Source: Arsenicicoccus cauae
GTDB lineage: Bacteria > Actinomycetota > Actinomycetes > Actinomycetales > Dermatophilaceae
Direction: 5' to 3'
Assembly (NCBI RefSeq): GCF_009707125.1
Contig: NZ_WLVL01000018.1
Coordinates: forward strand, 94,396 to 158,395
Length of the DNA stretch: 64,000 bases
This document shows positions 54,888 to 64,000 of the stretch, piece by piece. The translations under genes and the position numbers were made by a program. Below the pieces are notes generated by a model. The model worked only from the letters and a program-made list of their open reading frames with translations, was not told the origin of the DNA and made no database searches. Position 1 is the stretch's first letter; each line of letters begins with the position of its first letter.

Positions 54888-56162
54888 CTATCGCGCGGCG
54901 CCACGCACGAGGAGGCCGCACCCGCACACGACCGCAGCGGCGGGCAGGCAGGACAGCGCGAGCGCGGGATAGCCCAGCCAGCCCACGATGACCCCGGCGA
55001 GGGCGCCGCCCACCGCGGCGGTCAGGCCCATGACCAGGTCGGCGAGCCCCTGGACCGGGGCGCGGGCGCCCACCGGGGTGGCACCGACGAGCGACGACGA
55101 CGCCCCGATCAGCGCGAACGACCAGCCGAGCCCCAGCCCGAACAACGCGGCCGAGAGCAGCCAGGACGCGCCCTCCTGGGTCGTGGCCGCCGCGACGATC
55201 GACCCTCCCTCGACCACCGCGCCGAGCAGGACGACCCGCCAGCCGCCCCACCGGTCGACGAGACGCCCGACGAGCGGGGAGAAGGCGTACATGCCGAGGA
55301 TGTGCCCGCTGAGGGTCAGCCCGATCAGGCGGATGCTCGCGTCGCCGTGCCGCATGTGGATGGGCGTCATGATCATCACCGACACCATGACGGTGTGGGC
55401 CAGCGCGATCGCCACGACGCAGGCGGCGACGGTGGGGCGGGTCCGCAGCACGTGCCAGGCGCTGACGTCGTCGTCACGGGTGGATCCGGCCGGGTCGCTC
55501 CGCCGCTGCTGCGCGGCGACGGCGCGCGCGACGAGCAATGGGTCGGGGCGCAGCAGCAGCCCGACGAGCGCGATGGTGACACCGAGCGCCAGCGCCGTGA
55601 CGAGGAAGGCTCCGGTGAGGGCGGGCAGGCCGAGGCTCGTCGCCAGCGTCCCGCCCACGTCGGCGAGGTTGGGGCCGGTCACCGCACCGATCGTCGTGGC
55701 CCACACCACCATCGACAGGTCCCGGCCACGATGCTGGTCGCTGGCCAGGTCCGTTGCCGCGAAACGTGACTGGGAGTTGGCAGCGCTGGCCGCGCCGAAC
55801 AGCACCGCCGCCGCCAGCAGCAGCGGGAAGCTGCGGACCACACCGGCCAGCACGCACAGCAGGGCACCGGTGGCGCCCACGAGATAGCCGATCGACAGCC
55901 CGACCCGACGGCCCCGCCGGGTCATCACGCGGGACAGCAGGTATGCCGCCACCGCGGTCCCCGCCACCTGCGCGGTCTGGCTGAGGCCGGCGAGCTCCTC
56001 GCGCCCGGAGACGTCCGCGGCCAGCAGCGAGGCGACCGTGATCCCGGTCGTGACGCCGACCCCGCCGACAGCGTTGGTGACGGCCAGCGTCCGCACGGTG
56101 CGTCGCTGCAGCTCGACCCGGTCCGGGCTCCCGCCGAGGTAGCGGTCGGCGTCGATCGTCAC
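54888..56162 (-). CDS. Major facilitator superfamily transporter
   Basis: 424 residues with 12 predicted membrane helices. The first loop has LLSRVMTRRGRRVGLSIGY near residue 80 (motif A-like) and the second half begins near 230 after a charged loop. GTG 56162 is the start because TAGGTT ends 6 nt upstream (leaderless). It could be co-transcribed with the downstream enoyl-CoA hydratase-family gene. Substrate unknown. Confidence 0.88.
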   Translation of the reverse strand: MTIDADRYLGGSPDRVELQRRTVRTLAVTNAVGGVGVTTGITVASLLAADVSGREELAGLSQTAQVAGTAVAAYLLSRVMTRRGRRVGLSIGYLVGATGALLCVLAGVVRSFPLLLAAAVLFGAASAANSQSRFAATDLASDQHRGRDLSMVVWATTIGAVTGPNLADVGGTLATSLGLPALTGAFLVTALALGVTIALVGLLLRPDPLLVARAVAAQQRRSDPAGSTRDDDVSAWHVLRTRPTVAACVVAIALAHTVMVSVMIMTPIHMRHGDASIRLIGLTLSGHILGMYAFSPLVGRLVDRWGGWRVVLLGAVVEGGSIVAAATTQEGASWLLSAALFGLGLGWSFALIGASSSLVGATPVGARAPVQGLADLVMGLTAAVGGALAGVIVGWLGYPALALSCLPAAAVVCGCGLLVRGAAR

Positions 56163-56168
56163 CCCCCG

Positions 56169-56174
56169 AACCTA
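56169..56174 (-). promoter_or_regulatory. -10 box, leaderless MFS gene
   Basis: TAGGTT on the minus strand, 6 nt before GTG 56162. Confidence 0.5.
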
Positions 56175-56210
56175 CCGGCTGCAGGCCTTCCCCTGAGACG
56201 CCCTGGGACC

Positions 56211-56445
56211 TATCCTGGAGTAGACCCGTCGCCACGAGACGGGTGCCTGCAACCCACCGGCCGCCTCGGCGGCCGAGACCGACGCCTCGTCTCCCCCGGC
56301 CACACCGGCTTCCCTGCCCTGGCGCCACCCGAGGCCCGGCAGCACGCCCCGGCCTCCTCGCCGTCGGTCGGCGCAACGCCCCGGCCGGCGCCGCCCGTGT
56401 CCGCGACCTCGCGGCGGGCGACCTGCATCCATGGGGGACGTAGAC
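56211..56445 (+). promoter_or_regulatory. Promoter and structured leader of the AMIN-like gene
   Basis: TATCCT at 56211-56216 predicts a start near 56223 and a leader of about 220 nt. It contains a perfect 7-bp hairpin (56224-56230 with 56238-56244) and an 8-bp hairpin with a 2-nt apex (56258-56265 with 56268-56275). It may be an RNA regulator, but I could not match it to a known class. Confidence 0.4.
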
Positions 56446-57030
56446 ATGAGAACCACCCATCACCTGACGTCGGGTGCGGCAGCCGCGGCTGCCGTCCTGA
56501 CGGCGGCCACCAGCCTGGCCGTCCTCCCCACCGGTCCCGCGACCGCGGCACCCACCACCCGCTCGGCCTGCGCCACGACGTGGGGGTCGCTGGACGAGGC
56601 CTCCACCAGCACCGCCGACGTCCGCGTCCTCGGCGCCCGGGCCGGCCGGCACGCCTGCTTCGACCGCCTGGTCGTCGACCTCGGACCGGCCTCGACCCGC
56701 ACCGTCGGCTACCACGTCGGCTACCGGTCCCGGTTCACGGACATCGCCAAGGGCGACACGATCCCGCTGCGGGGGGCAGCGGACCTCGTCGTCACGGTGC
56801 AGGCGCCCGCCTACACCCCCGAGGGGCGCCCGACCTATCGGCCGGCGAACCGCCTCGAGGCCGTCCGCGTCTCCGGCTTCAGCACCTTCCGCCAGATCGC
56901 CTTCGGCGGATCCTTCGAGGGGCAGACCACCTTCGGCGTGGGGACCCGGGCGCGGCTGCCCATGCGGGCGTTCGTCGTCAAGGACGCGACCAGGCAACAC
57001 CTGGTGGTGGACGTCGCCCACACCTGGTAG
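56446..57030 (+). CDS. Exported AMIN-like domain protein
   Basis: 194 residues from ATG 56446, preceded by GGGGGA. Residues 1-36 are a signal peptide ending TAA. The mature domain (ADVRVLGARAGRHACFDRLVVDLG, then YHVGYRSRF and the final RQHLVVDVAHTW) is the AMIN-like beta-barrel common in actinobacterial exported proteins, thought to bind cell-wall glycans or proteins. Two Cys residues may form a disulfide. Its own terminator follows. Function beyond envelope localisation is not known. Confidence 0.85.
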   Translation: MRTTHHLTSGAAAAAAVLTAATSLAVLPTGPATAAPTTRSACATTWGSLDEASTSTADVRVLGARAGRHACFDRLVVDLGPASTRTVGYHVGYRSRFTDIAKGDTIPLRGAADLVVTVQAPAYTPEGRPTYRPANRLEAVRVSGFSTFRQIAFGGSFEGQTTFGVGTRARLPMRAFVVKDATRQHLVVDVAHTW

Positions 57031-57048
57031 GCGGGTGCGTCACGGAGT

Positions 57049-57085
57049 GGCATCGCCCGCGCGTCGGGCGATGCCCCTCCTTTCC
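57049..57085 (+). terminator. Rho-independent terminator of the AMIN-like gene
   Basis: An 11-bp perfect stem (57049-57059 with 57065-57075) followed by a pyrimidine-rich CCTCCTTTCC tract. Confidence 0.85.
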
Positions 57086-57254
57086 CCGGCCAGCGCGCGT
57101 CGCCCGTCGCCCGTCGCCGCAGCGCACGACGGGCGATCGCTCCCGTCATACGGACTGACCAGGACAGGCCGACCCCCGCTCTCTAGGCTGGCCGCAGAGT
57201 CGGCCGGCCCGCCCGGCCGGCTGCCTGTCCAGCCACTCCCCGAGGGAGCACCCC

Positions 57255-60200
57255 ATGTTCCGCAAGGTCCTCGTCGCCAACCGTGGTGAGATCGCCGTCC
57301 GGGCGTTCCGCGCCGCCACCGAGCTCGGCATCACCACCGTCGCCGTGTTCCCCTACGAGGACCGCAAGGCGGAGTACCGCCTCAAGGCCGACGAGTCCTA
57401 CCAGATCGGCGAGGAGGGCCACCCGGTGCGGGCCTACCTCGACGTGGAGGGCATCATCACGGCCGCCAAGGAGGCGGAGGCCGACGCGATCTACCCGGGC
57501 TACGGCTTCCTGTCGGAGAACCCCGACCTCGCCCAGCGCTGCCAGGAGGAAGGCATCACCTTCGTCGGCCCGGCGCACACGGTGCTCGAGCTCACGGGCA
57601 ACAAGGCGCGGGCCATCAAGGCGGCGGCGGAGGCCGGGCTGCCGATCCTGCACGACAGCGAGCCGAGCAACGACGTCGCCACCCTCGTGGCGGCCTCGGA
57701 GGAGATCGGGTTCCCGCTCTTCGTCAAGGCCGTCAGCGGAGGCGGCGGACGCGGCATGCGCAAGGTGGAGTCGGCCGACCGGCTCGAGGCCGCGATCCTC
57801 GAGGCGCAGCGCGAGGCCGCCAGCGCGTTCGGCGACGACCGGATGTACCTCGAGGAGGCCGTCCTCTCCCCGCGCCACATCGAGGTGCAGATCCTCGCCG
57901 ACGCGACCGGCGACACCATCCACCTGTTCGAGCGAGACTGCTCGGTGCAGCGCCGCCACCAGAAGGTGGTCGAGGTCGCCCCCGCCCCGGGCCTCGACCC
58001 CGAGCTGCGCGACCGGATCTGCGCGGACGCCGTCCGGTTCGCCCGCCAGATCGGTTACGTCAACGCCGGTACGGTGGAGTTCCTGCTCGGGCCGGACGGC
58101 CGCTACGTCTTCATCGAGATGAACCCCCGCATCCAGGTCGAGCACACGGTCACCGAGGAGGTCACCGACGTCGACCTCGTCTCCAGCCAGCTGCGGATCG
58201 CGGCCGGCGAGACGTTGGCCGAACTGGGTCTGTCCCAGGACTCGATCCGGCTGCGCGGGGCGGCGCTGCAGTGCCGCATCACCACCGAGGACCCCGCCAA
58301 CGGCTTCCGGCCCGACACCGGGCGGATCATGGTCTACCGCTCTCCCGGCGGCGCCGGGGTGCGCCTCGACGGCGGCACGGTCTTCGACGGCGCCGAGGTG
58401 GGTGCTCACTTCGACTCGATGCTGGTCAAGCTCACCTGTCGGGGGCGGGACTTCGCCACGGCGGTGCAGCGCGCCCAGCGGGCCCTGCAGGAGTTCCGGA
58501 TCCGCGGGATCTCCACCAACATCACCTTCCTCGAGTCCCTCATCAGCGACCCCGACTTCATCGCGGGGCGCATCACGACGAGCTTCATCGAGGAGCGGCC
58601 CTCGCTGTTCGACAACCGCATGCCCGCCGACCGCGGCACCAAGCTGCTGACCTACCTTGCGGGGATCACCGTCAACCAGCCGCACGGTCCGCAGCGCACC
58701 GAGCGCTCGGCCCGCGAGAAGCTCCCGCGGCTGCCCGAGGACGTATGGCGGGCCGCCCCGCCCGCCGGGTCCCGGCAGCGCCTCCTGGAGCTCGGCCCCG
58801 AGGGCTGGGCCCGGGCGCTGCGCGAGCGCACCTCCGTGGCCGTCACCGACACGACCTTCCGCGACGCGCACCAGTCGCTGCTCGCGACCCGCGTCCGGAC
58901 CCGGGACATGCTGCACGTGGCGCCCTACGTCGCTCGCATGCTGCCGCAGCTGCTCTCGGTGGAGGCCTGGGGCGGCGCGACCTACGACGTGGCGCTGCGG
59001 TTCCTGCACGAGGACCCGTGGGAGCGGCTCGCCCAGCTCCACGAGGCGATGCCCAACCTGCCGATCCAGATGCTGCTGCGTGGCCGCAACACGGTGGGCT
59101 ACACGCCCTACCCGCTGTCGGTGACCAACGCCTTCGTCGCCGAGGCGGCTCGCACCGGGGTCGACGTGTTCCGCATCTTCGACGCGCTCAACAACGTCGA
59201 CCAGATGCGCCCCGCGATCGAGGCGGTCCGCGAGACCGACCACGCCGTCGCCGAGGCCGCGCTCTGCTACACCGGCAACATGCTCTCGCCCGGCGAGCAG
59301 CTCTACACCCTCGACTACTACCTGCGCCTCGCCGAGCAGCTCGTCGAGGCCGGAGCGCACGTCCTCGCGATCAAGGACATGGCCGGGCTGCTGCGGGCAC
59401 CCGCGGCGGCCCGGCTCGTGCGGGCGCTGCGGGAGCGCTTCGACCTGCCCGTGCACCTGCACACCCATGACACCGCGGGCGGCCAGCTCGCCACGCTCCT
59501 CGCCGCGATCGACGCCGGGGTCGACGCAGTGGACGTGGCGGCGGCCTCGATGGCCGGCACCACCTCCCAGGTGTCCATGTCCGCGCTGGTCGCGGCCACC
59601 GACGGGACCGACCGGGCGACCGGGCTCGACCTGGACGCCGTCATGGACCTCGAGCCCTACTGGGAGGCCATCCGGCGGCTCTACGGGCCGTTCGAGTCCG
59701 GGCTCGCCGGCCCCACCGGCCGCGTCTACACCCACGAGATCCCCGGCGGGCAGCTGTCCAACCTCCGTCAGCAGGCCATCGCGCTCGGGCTGGGCGACCG
59801 GTTCGAGGCGATCGAGGACATGTATGCCGCCGCCAACGACATCCTCGGCAACATCGTCAAGGTCACCCCGTCGTCCAAGGTGGTCGGCGACCTCGCCCTG
59901 GCGCTCGTGGGTGCTGGCGCGGACCCGGCGGCGTTCGAGGCGGATCCGCAGCGCTTCGACATACCCGACTCGGTCATCGGCTTCCTCAACGGCGACCTGG
60001 GGACGCCCCCCGGTGGCTGGCCCGAGCCCTTCCGCACCAAGGCCCTGGAGGGTCGGCGGACCAAGCCGGTCGAGACCGAGCTGTCCGCCGAGGACGAGCA
60101 GGCCCTGGCCGACGAGCCGCGTATGACGCTGAACCGCCTGCTCTTCCCCGGCCCTACCAAGGAGTTCGTGGCGGCACGCGAGGCGTTCAGCGACCTGTCG

Positions 60201-60641
60201 GTGCTCAACACGCGCGACTTCCTGCACGGCCTCGCGGTCGGCGAGGAGCACGAGGTGCAGATGGAGCGTGGCAAGACCTTGCTCCTCGGCCTCACGGCGA
60301 TCGGCGACGCAGACGCCCGCGGCATGCGCAATGTCATGGTCACGATCAACGGCCAGATGCGCACGATCGAGGTGCGCGACGAGTCCGTCAAGTCCAACGT
60401 CGCCGCCGCCGAGCGTGCCGACACCACCAAGCCGGGCCACGTGCCGGCGCCGTTCGCGGGTGTCGTGACGCTGGCGGTGGCCGAGGGCGACGAGGTCGCG
60501 GCGGGCGCGCAGGTCGCGACGATCGAGGCCATGAAGATGGAGGCCGCCATCACCACGCCGGTCGCCGGGCGCGTGAGCCGCCTCGCGATCGGGGCGGCGC
60601 AGGCCGTCGAGGGCGGAGACCTCATCGTCGTCGTCGAGTGA
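57255..60641 (+). CDS. pyc: Pyruvate carboxylase
   Basis: Biotin enzyme making oxaloacetate from pyruvate, bicarbonate and ATP. 1128 residues: biotin carboxylase domain (residues 1-450; KAVSGGGGRGMRK near 155, the ATP-grasp loop, and FIEMNPRIQVEHTVTEE near 288), carboxyltransferase domain (residues 530-810; TTFRDAHQSLLATR near 535 and catalytic Lys in LAIKDMAGLL near 707), and a C-terminal biotinyl domain with IEAMKMEA near 1095 (biotin Lys). The single-chain form is complete. A TAGGCT -10 box near 57185 gives a leader of about 60 nt with GAGGGAG before the ATG. The 50-bp tandem repeat starts 5 nt after its stop. Confidence 0.97.
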   Translation: MFRKVLVANRGEIAVRAFRAATELGITTVAVFPYEDRKAEYRLKADESYQIGEEGHPVRAYLDVEGIITAAKEAEADAIYPGYGFLSENPDLAQRCQEEGITFVGPAHTVLELTGNKARAIKAAAEAGLPILHDSEPSNDVATLVAASEEIGFPLFVKAVSGGGGRGMRKVESADRLEAAILEAQREAASAFGDDRMYLEEAVLSPRHIEVQILADATGDTIHLFERDCSVQRRHQKVVEVAPAPGLDPELRDRICADAVRFARQIGYVNAGTVEFLLGPDGRYVFIEMNPRIQVEHTVTEEVTDVDLVSSQLRIAAGETLAELGLSQDSIRLRGAALQCRITTEDPANGFRPDTGRIMVYRSPGGAGVRLDGGTVFDGAEVGAHFDSMLVKLTCRGRDFATAVQRAQRALQEFRIRGISTNITFLESLISDPDFIAGRITTSFIEERPSLFDNRMPADRGTKLLTYLAGITVNQPHGPQRTERSAREKLPRLPEDVWRAAPPAGSRQRLLELGPEGWARALRERTSVAVTDTTFRDAHQSLLATRVRTRDMLHVAPYVARMLPQLLSVEAWGGATYDVALRFLHEDPWERLAQLHEAMPNLPIQMLLRGRNTVGYTPYPLSVTNAFVAEAARTGVDVFRIFDALNNVDQMRPAIEAVRETDHAVAEAALCYTGNMLSPGEQLYTLDYYLRLAEQLVEAGAHVLAIKDMAGLLRAPAAARLVRALRERFDLPVHLHTHDTAGGQLATLLAAIDAGVDAVDVAAASMAGTTSQVSMSALVAATDGTDRATGLDLDAVMDLEPYWEAIRRLYGPFESGLAGPTGRVYTHEIPGGQLSNLRQQAIALGLGDRFEAIEDMYAAANDILGNIVKVTPSSKVVGDLALALVGAGADPAAFEADPQRFDIPDSVIGFLNGDLGTPPGGWPEPFRTKALEGRRTKPVETELSAEDEQALADEPRMTLNRLLFPGPTKEFVAAREAFSDLSVLNTRDFLHGLAVGEEHEVQMERGKTLLLGLTAIGDADARGMRNVMVTINGQMRTIEVRDESVKSNVAAAERADTTKPGHVPAPFAGVVTLAVAEGDEVAAGAQVATIEAMKMEAAITTPVAGRVSRLAIGAAQAVEGGDLIVVVE

Positions 60642-60645
60642 CCTG

Positions 60646-60795
60646 CCGGGGGCGGGATCATCGACCTGGCGAACGAAGCCCGGTCGATGCCCCTACCGGG
60701 GGCGGGATCATCGACCTGGCGAACGAAGCCCGGTCGATGCCCCTACCGGGGGCGGGATCATCGACCTGGCGAACGAAGCCCGGTCTATGCCCCTA
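60646..60795 (+). repeat. Three tandem copies of a 50-bp intergenic repeat
   Basis: Three units at exact 50-nt spacing (60646, 60696, 60746), identical except for one T for G in the third (GGTCTATGCC), plus the first bases of a fourth. Each unit carries CATCGACC and GGTCGATG arms around a GGCGAACG core, so it can fold as a hairpin. It lies between the convergent pyc and DUF2207 genes. Confidence 0.9.
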
Positions 60796-60806
60796 CCGGG
60801 GGTAGG

Positions 60807-62807
60807 TCACCAGGAGCCGCCGCCGCCGTCGCCGACCCCGCCGCCGGAGAAGCCGCCGCCCCCGTCGAAGCCGCCACCGCCGAAACCGCTGCCGCCCGAC
60901 GAGCCCGGCGTCGAGGTGAAGGTCCCGGCCGCGGACGACGAGAACGAGTCGACCGCGTGCCCGAAGTCGCCGAAACCACCGAAGCCGCCGCCGTACCAGA
61001 CGTAGAAGGTCGGGACGCCCACGTCGTAGCCGTCCGCCCGCGCCATCTCAGCGACCCGCGCGAAGATCTGCGCCCACCGGTCGGCCACGCCGAAGACCAC
61101 GGCGTAGGGCAGGTAGCGGCTGAAGATGTCCAGCGCCTCGTCGTACTTGATCTGCTCCGCCTCGGCGGTCAGGAGGTACTCGCGGAAGCCCTTGGCCTGC
61201 TCGAGCACGGCGGACCCGTCGGCGGTGCGGGCGGGGAGCCTCTTGACCAGCCACCGCATGATGAAGGGCACCGAGAACAGCCCGGCCGCGGCCACCATGA
61301 CCGACGGCACCGGCAGGTCGAAGCCCGCGATGCTGTCGCTGGTCAGCGCCCCCGCGAAGGAACCGGCGCCGAAGAACATCCACCCGAAGACCACCGCGAA
61401 GGGCAACCAGGTGAGGCAGCCGAAGCCCTGGCGCACCCGCTCCGGCGACTGCCGGAACCAGCCGCGCTGCACGGTCTCGGAGTACATCTCCTGCTTGGCG
61501 ATGGCCAGCGTGCCCGAGAAGTGGTTCTTGAGCTCGGACATCATCACGGGCGTGCCGTGCGCGAAGATCCCGTCGAGGATGGTCCGCTCGTACTTCAGCA
61601 GACCGCGGTCCCCCGGCTTGGGGGTGCCGAGGTACTCGAGCCGCCAGTCCGAGGTCTGGAACCTCCCGCCGTCCTGCGTCTGCTCGATCCGCAGGTAGCC
61701 CCGCACCGCGAGGTCGATCACGGTCGCCGACACGTCGATGGTGTCGGCGTGCTCGTCGTAGATCGTGCCGATGAGCCCGGGCGTCGCGTTGTCCGGCGGG
61801 TTGAACCGGACGGCCGTCACGGGTGCCTTGCCACCGCGGGTCGTCGGCACCTGCTGCCCCGGAGCCGGGAGCGTGTCGGGAGCCAGGCCGACATACCGCT
61901 CGTCCCGTCCGCGCCGCCAGACCAGGGCGCCCATCCCGGCCAGGGCCAGCAGCGGTGCGCCCACGCCGACCCCCAGCTGGCTGAGCGTGCGCACGCGGGC
62001 CGCCTCCGGCGAGATGTAGGGCCCCCCGGAGTCCGCGGACCCAGCCTCGCGGACGTCCTTGCTGACGTCGGTGAACGCGGTGCGCGGCAGCAGCGCCACG
62101 ATGCTCATGTTCTGCATGACCTCGAGGTTCTGCGCGCTGAACCTCGCCGGGTTGCCGGGCGTCGACTGGCAGGGCGTGTCGCTCTTGAAGGTGCCGTAGT
62201 AGCAGGCCGTCTTGCTGACGGCACTGGACCCGGGACCTCGGACGGTCACGTCGACCCGGTCGAAGGGCACCCGCCAGGAGTTGCCGAGGACGTTGTAGTA
62301 GAGCTCGACGCCGTTCGGCTGCTCGTTGACGACGTGCGCGAGGTGGTACTTGAGGACATAGCGCTCGTCGCCGGAGACGGTGCGGTTGGGCGAGCCGACG
62401 CGGATGACGGTCGCGTCGCCCTGGTCACGGACGCTCAGCTGGGCCGGGGCGCCGCTCGGGCTGCTGGCCGAGATGTCGCTGATCTCGTAGTGCCGCTCCT
62501 GGGAGGTGGAGCCACCGGACCCCTCCGAGCCCGCGGCGGTGTCCTCGTCCGGGGCGTAGCCCTGCGCCGTCGCGATGGTCCGCTCGATGCCGTGCCGCCC
62601 GCTGGTGTTGAACCGGTAGTCGTAGGTCTCCGTCACCGAGATCCCGCCCTGCGCGTCGACGACGTAGTCGACGACCAGCCGCGTGACGCGGTCGCTGCCC
62701 GCGGCGGCCCCCGCGGGCGTCAGCCCGAGCAGCATCAGCCACAGCGTGACGGCCAGGACGGCCAGCGCTCGTGCGGTCCGGCTGTGCGGACGTGGATCGG
62801 TGGTCAC
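60807..62807 (-). CDS. DUF2207 membrane protein with Gly-rich tail
   Basis: 666 residues. A signal peptide (residues 1-33), then the extracytoplasmic DUF2207 domain (residues 35-260) and a membrane helix near 270. A cytoplasmic domain follows (residues 330-430), then two close helices near 475-520, another cytoplasmic part and a terminal Gly/Ser-rich tail (GGGFDGGGGFSGGG). The family is common in actinobacteria and its function is unknown. Its stop codon lies in the GGTAGGTCA sequence that ends the 50-bp repeat array. Confidence 0.9.
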   Translation of the reverse strand: MTTDPRPHSRTARALAVLAVTLWLMLLGLTPAGAAAGSDRVTRLVVDYVVDAQGGISVTETYDYRFNTSGRHGIERTIATAQGYAPDEDTAAGSEGSGGSTSQERHYEISDISASSPSGAPAQLSVRDQGDATVIRVGSPNRTVSGDERYVLKYHLAHVVNEQPNGVELYYNVLGNSWRVPFDRVDVTVRGPGSSAVSKTACYYGTFKSDTPCQSTPGNPARFSAQNLEVMQNMSIVALLPRTAFTDVSKDVREAGSADSGGPYISPEAARVRTLSQLGVGVGAPLLALAGMGALVWRRGRDERYVGLAPDTLPAPGQQVPTTRGGKAPVTAVRFNPPDNATPGLIGTIYDEHADTIDVSATVIDLAVRGYLRIEQTQDGGRFQTSDWRLEYLGTPKPGDRGLLKYERTILDGIFAHGTPVMMSELKNHFSGTLAIAKQEMYSETVQRGWFRQSPERVRQGFGCLTWLPFAVVFGWMFFGAGSFAGALTSDSIAGFDLPVPSVMVAAAGLFSVPFIMRWLVKRLPARTADGSAVLEQAKGFREYLLTAEAEQIKYDEALDIFSRYLPYAVVFGVADRWAQIFARVAEMARADGYDVGVPTFYVWYGGGFGGFGDFGHAVDSFSSSAAGTFTSTPGSSGGSGFGGGGFDGGGGFSGGGVGDGGGGSW

Positions 62808-62891
62808 GGGCTACCCCCTGGTCGTCGGTGCGCCTCTTCGACGGCGAATCTATCCGAACCGCTCCCCCGACCGAGGAGGGATCACCGTCCG

Positions 62892-63371
62892 TCAGGCGCG
62901 GCCTCGCTTGAACGCGTTGGACATCGCCCGCTCCGCCTCACGGTTGTCCTGACGCTCGCGCAGCGTCTGACGCTTGTCGTAGAGCTTCTTGCCCTTGGCG
63001 AGGGCGATCTCGACCTTGGCCCGGCCGTCCTTGAAGTACAGCTCGAGCGGCACGATCGTGTGCCCACTCTCCTGGGACGAGGCAAAGATCGTGCGGAGCT
63101 CGTCGCGGTGCAGGAGCAGCTTGCGGCGGCGGCGGGCGGCATGGTTGGTCCAGGTGCCCTGGGAGTACTCGGGGATGTGGACGCCCTCGAGGTAGAGCTC
63201 GCCGTTGTACTCCTGCGCGAAGCCGTCGACCAGGCTGGCGCGTCCCTGCCGCAGCGACTTGACCTCGGTCCCGGACAGCACGATGCCCGCCTCCCACGTC
63301 CGCTCGATGTGGTAGTCGTGGCGCGCCTTCTTGTTGCGCGCGATCACCTTGGTGCCCTGCTCCTTGGCCAT
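62892..63371 (-). CDS. smpB: SsrA-binding protein SmpB
   Basis: Binds tmRNA and brings it to stalled ribosomes. 159 residues with [20 protein letters not shown] near residue 13 (N-terminal OB-fold), [14 protein letters not shown] near 34 and the basic C-terminal tail [19 protein letters not shown] that occupies the mRNA channel. Length is normal. The tmRNA it serves is at 50678-51043. In actinobacteria smpB usually follows ftsE-ftsX and an M23 peptidase, matching the gene upstream here. Confidence 0.96.
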   Translation of the reverse strand: MAKEQGTKVIARNKKARHDYHIERTWEAGIVLSGTEVKSLRQGRASLVDGFAQEYNGELYLEGVHIPEYSQGTWTNHAARRRRKLLLHRDELRTIFASSQESGHTIVPLELYFKDGRAKVEIALAKGKKLYDKRQTLRERQDNREAERAMSNAFKRGRA

Positions 63372-63450
63372 GGTGTCCGAGTCTACCTGCCGGCCACCTG
63401 GTCCTCCGGTGTCCTGAGCCTGCTCGTGCCAGCCGTATGCCGTCCGACCG

Positions 63451-64000
<550 letters not shown>

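Noticed and set aside
56211..56445. c-di-AMP (ydaO-type) riboswitch
   Set aside because: The leader is structured and precedes an exported protein, but the conserved ydaO core motifs could not be found by eye.
57086..57160. Second hairpin or repeat array after the AMIN-like gene
   Set aside because: CGTCGCC is repeated a few times and can pair with CGACGGGCGAT, but the stem is imperfect and a good terminator already precedes it.
60646..60806. Possible short CRISPR array
   Set aside because: The 50-bp units are head-to-tail with no unique spacers between them and no cas genes nearby; this is a simple tandem repeat.

Overview
The window is very GC-rich DNA with dense, often overlapping genes (ATGA/GTGA junctions). 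It carries a tmRNA whose tag reads ANSKRTDFALAA and several lineage-marker families (DUF3039, DUF2017-ClpS, DUF2510-RDD, DUF3618, an AMIN-like exported protein). Together these point to an actinobacterium, most likely a member of the Micrococcales such as Intrasporangiaceae. The species cannot be fixed from sequence alone. It looks chromosomal: no transposase, integrase, phage gene or CRISPR array was seen, and tRNA genes (Arg-TCT, His-GTG, Lys-CTT, Leu-TAG) are scattered through it.

Layout. 0-10 kb: an exported 5'-nucleotidase (cut by the left edge), an unknown protein, a Sfp-type phosphopantetheinyl transferase, an M1 aminopeptidase overlapping a 1289-residue Pls/PosA-type synthetase whose adenylation code looks lysine-specific, a PrsW-type membrane protease and oligoribonuclease. 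10.6-12.5 kb: a WXG100-like small protein overlapping an alpha/beta hydrolase gene. 12.6-13.3 kb: a CopC-like copper protein. 13.4-21.2 kb: an exopolysaccharide locus (processive GT2 synthase, nucleotide-sugar dehydrogenase, epimerase, GH18 hydrolase, a secreted unknown protein, a polysaccharide deacetylase). The dehydrogenase and deacetylase genes each have a CRP-like operator just past the predicted transcription start. 21.5-24.7 kb: DUF3618, Bcp peroxiredoxin, ArfB-like hydrolase, RdgB and RNase PH.

24.8-37.1 kb corresponds to a conserved actinobacterial block (in M. tuberculosis pncB1-clpS-DUF2017 ... murI-MBL-rph-rdgB), here broken up by an MMPL transporter with a repeat-flanked cytochrome b5 remnant, an amino-acid ABC importer, and an aldehyde dehydrogenase/DUF779 pair. 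Nicotinamidase follows pncB, giving an NAD-salvage unit. 37.2-44.4 kb: a GNAT gene with an internal deletion, an RDD protein, a heterodimeric ABC exporter, 4-hydroxyphenylpyruvate dioxygenase and a divergent Lrp/AsnC regulator. 44.4-50.6 kb: two SF2 helicases, a tiny exported peptide, DUF3039, YqgE and a thioredoxin. 50.7-57.0 kb: tmRNA, isoaspartyl peptidase, two MFS transporters, an enoyl-CoA hydratase-family protein and an AMIN-like protein. 57.2-64 kb: pyruvate carboxylase, a 50-bp tandem repeat, a DUF2207 membrane protein, SmpB, and an M23 endopeptidase fused to an intradiol-dioxygenase-like segment (cut by the right edge).

Regulatory signals that recur: many genes have a TANNNT-like -10 box 6-8 nt before the start codon, which implies leaderless transcripts. 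Two unrelated ~50-bp repeat families sit in convergent gene gaps. The most system-like features are the lysine-polymer-type synthetase with its coupled aminopeptidase, the exopolysaccharide locus with twin operators, the WXG-like/hydrolase pair and the 50-bp repeat family.
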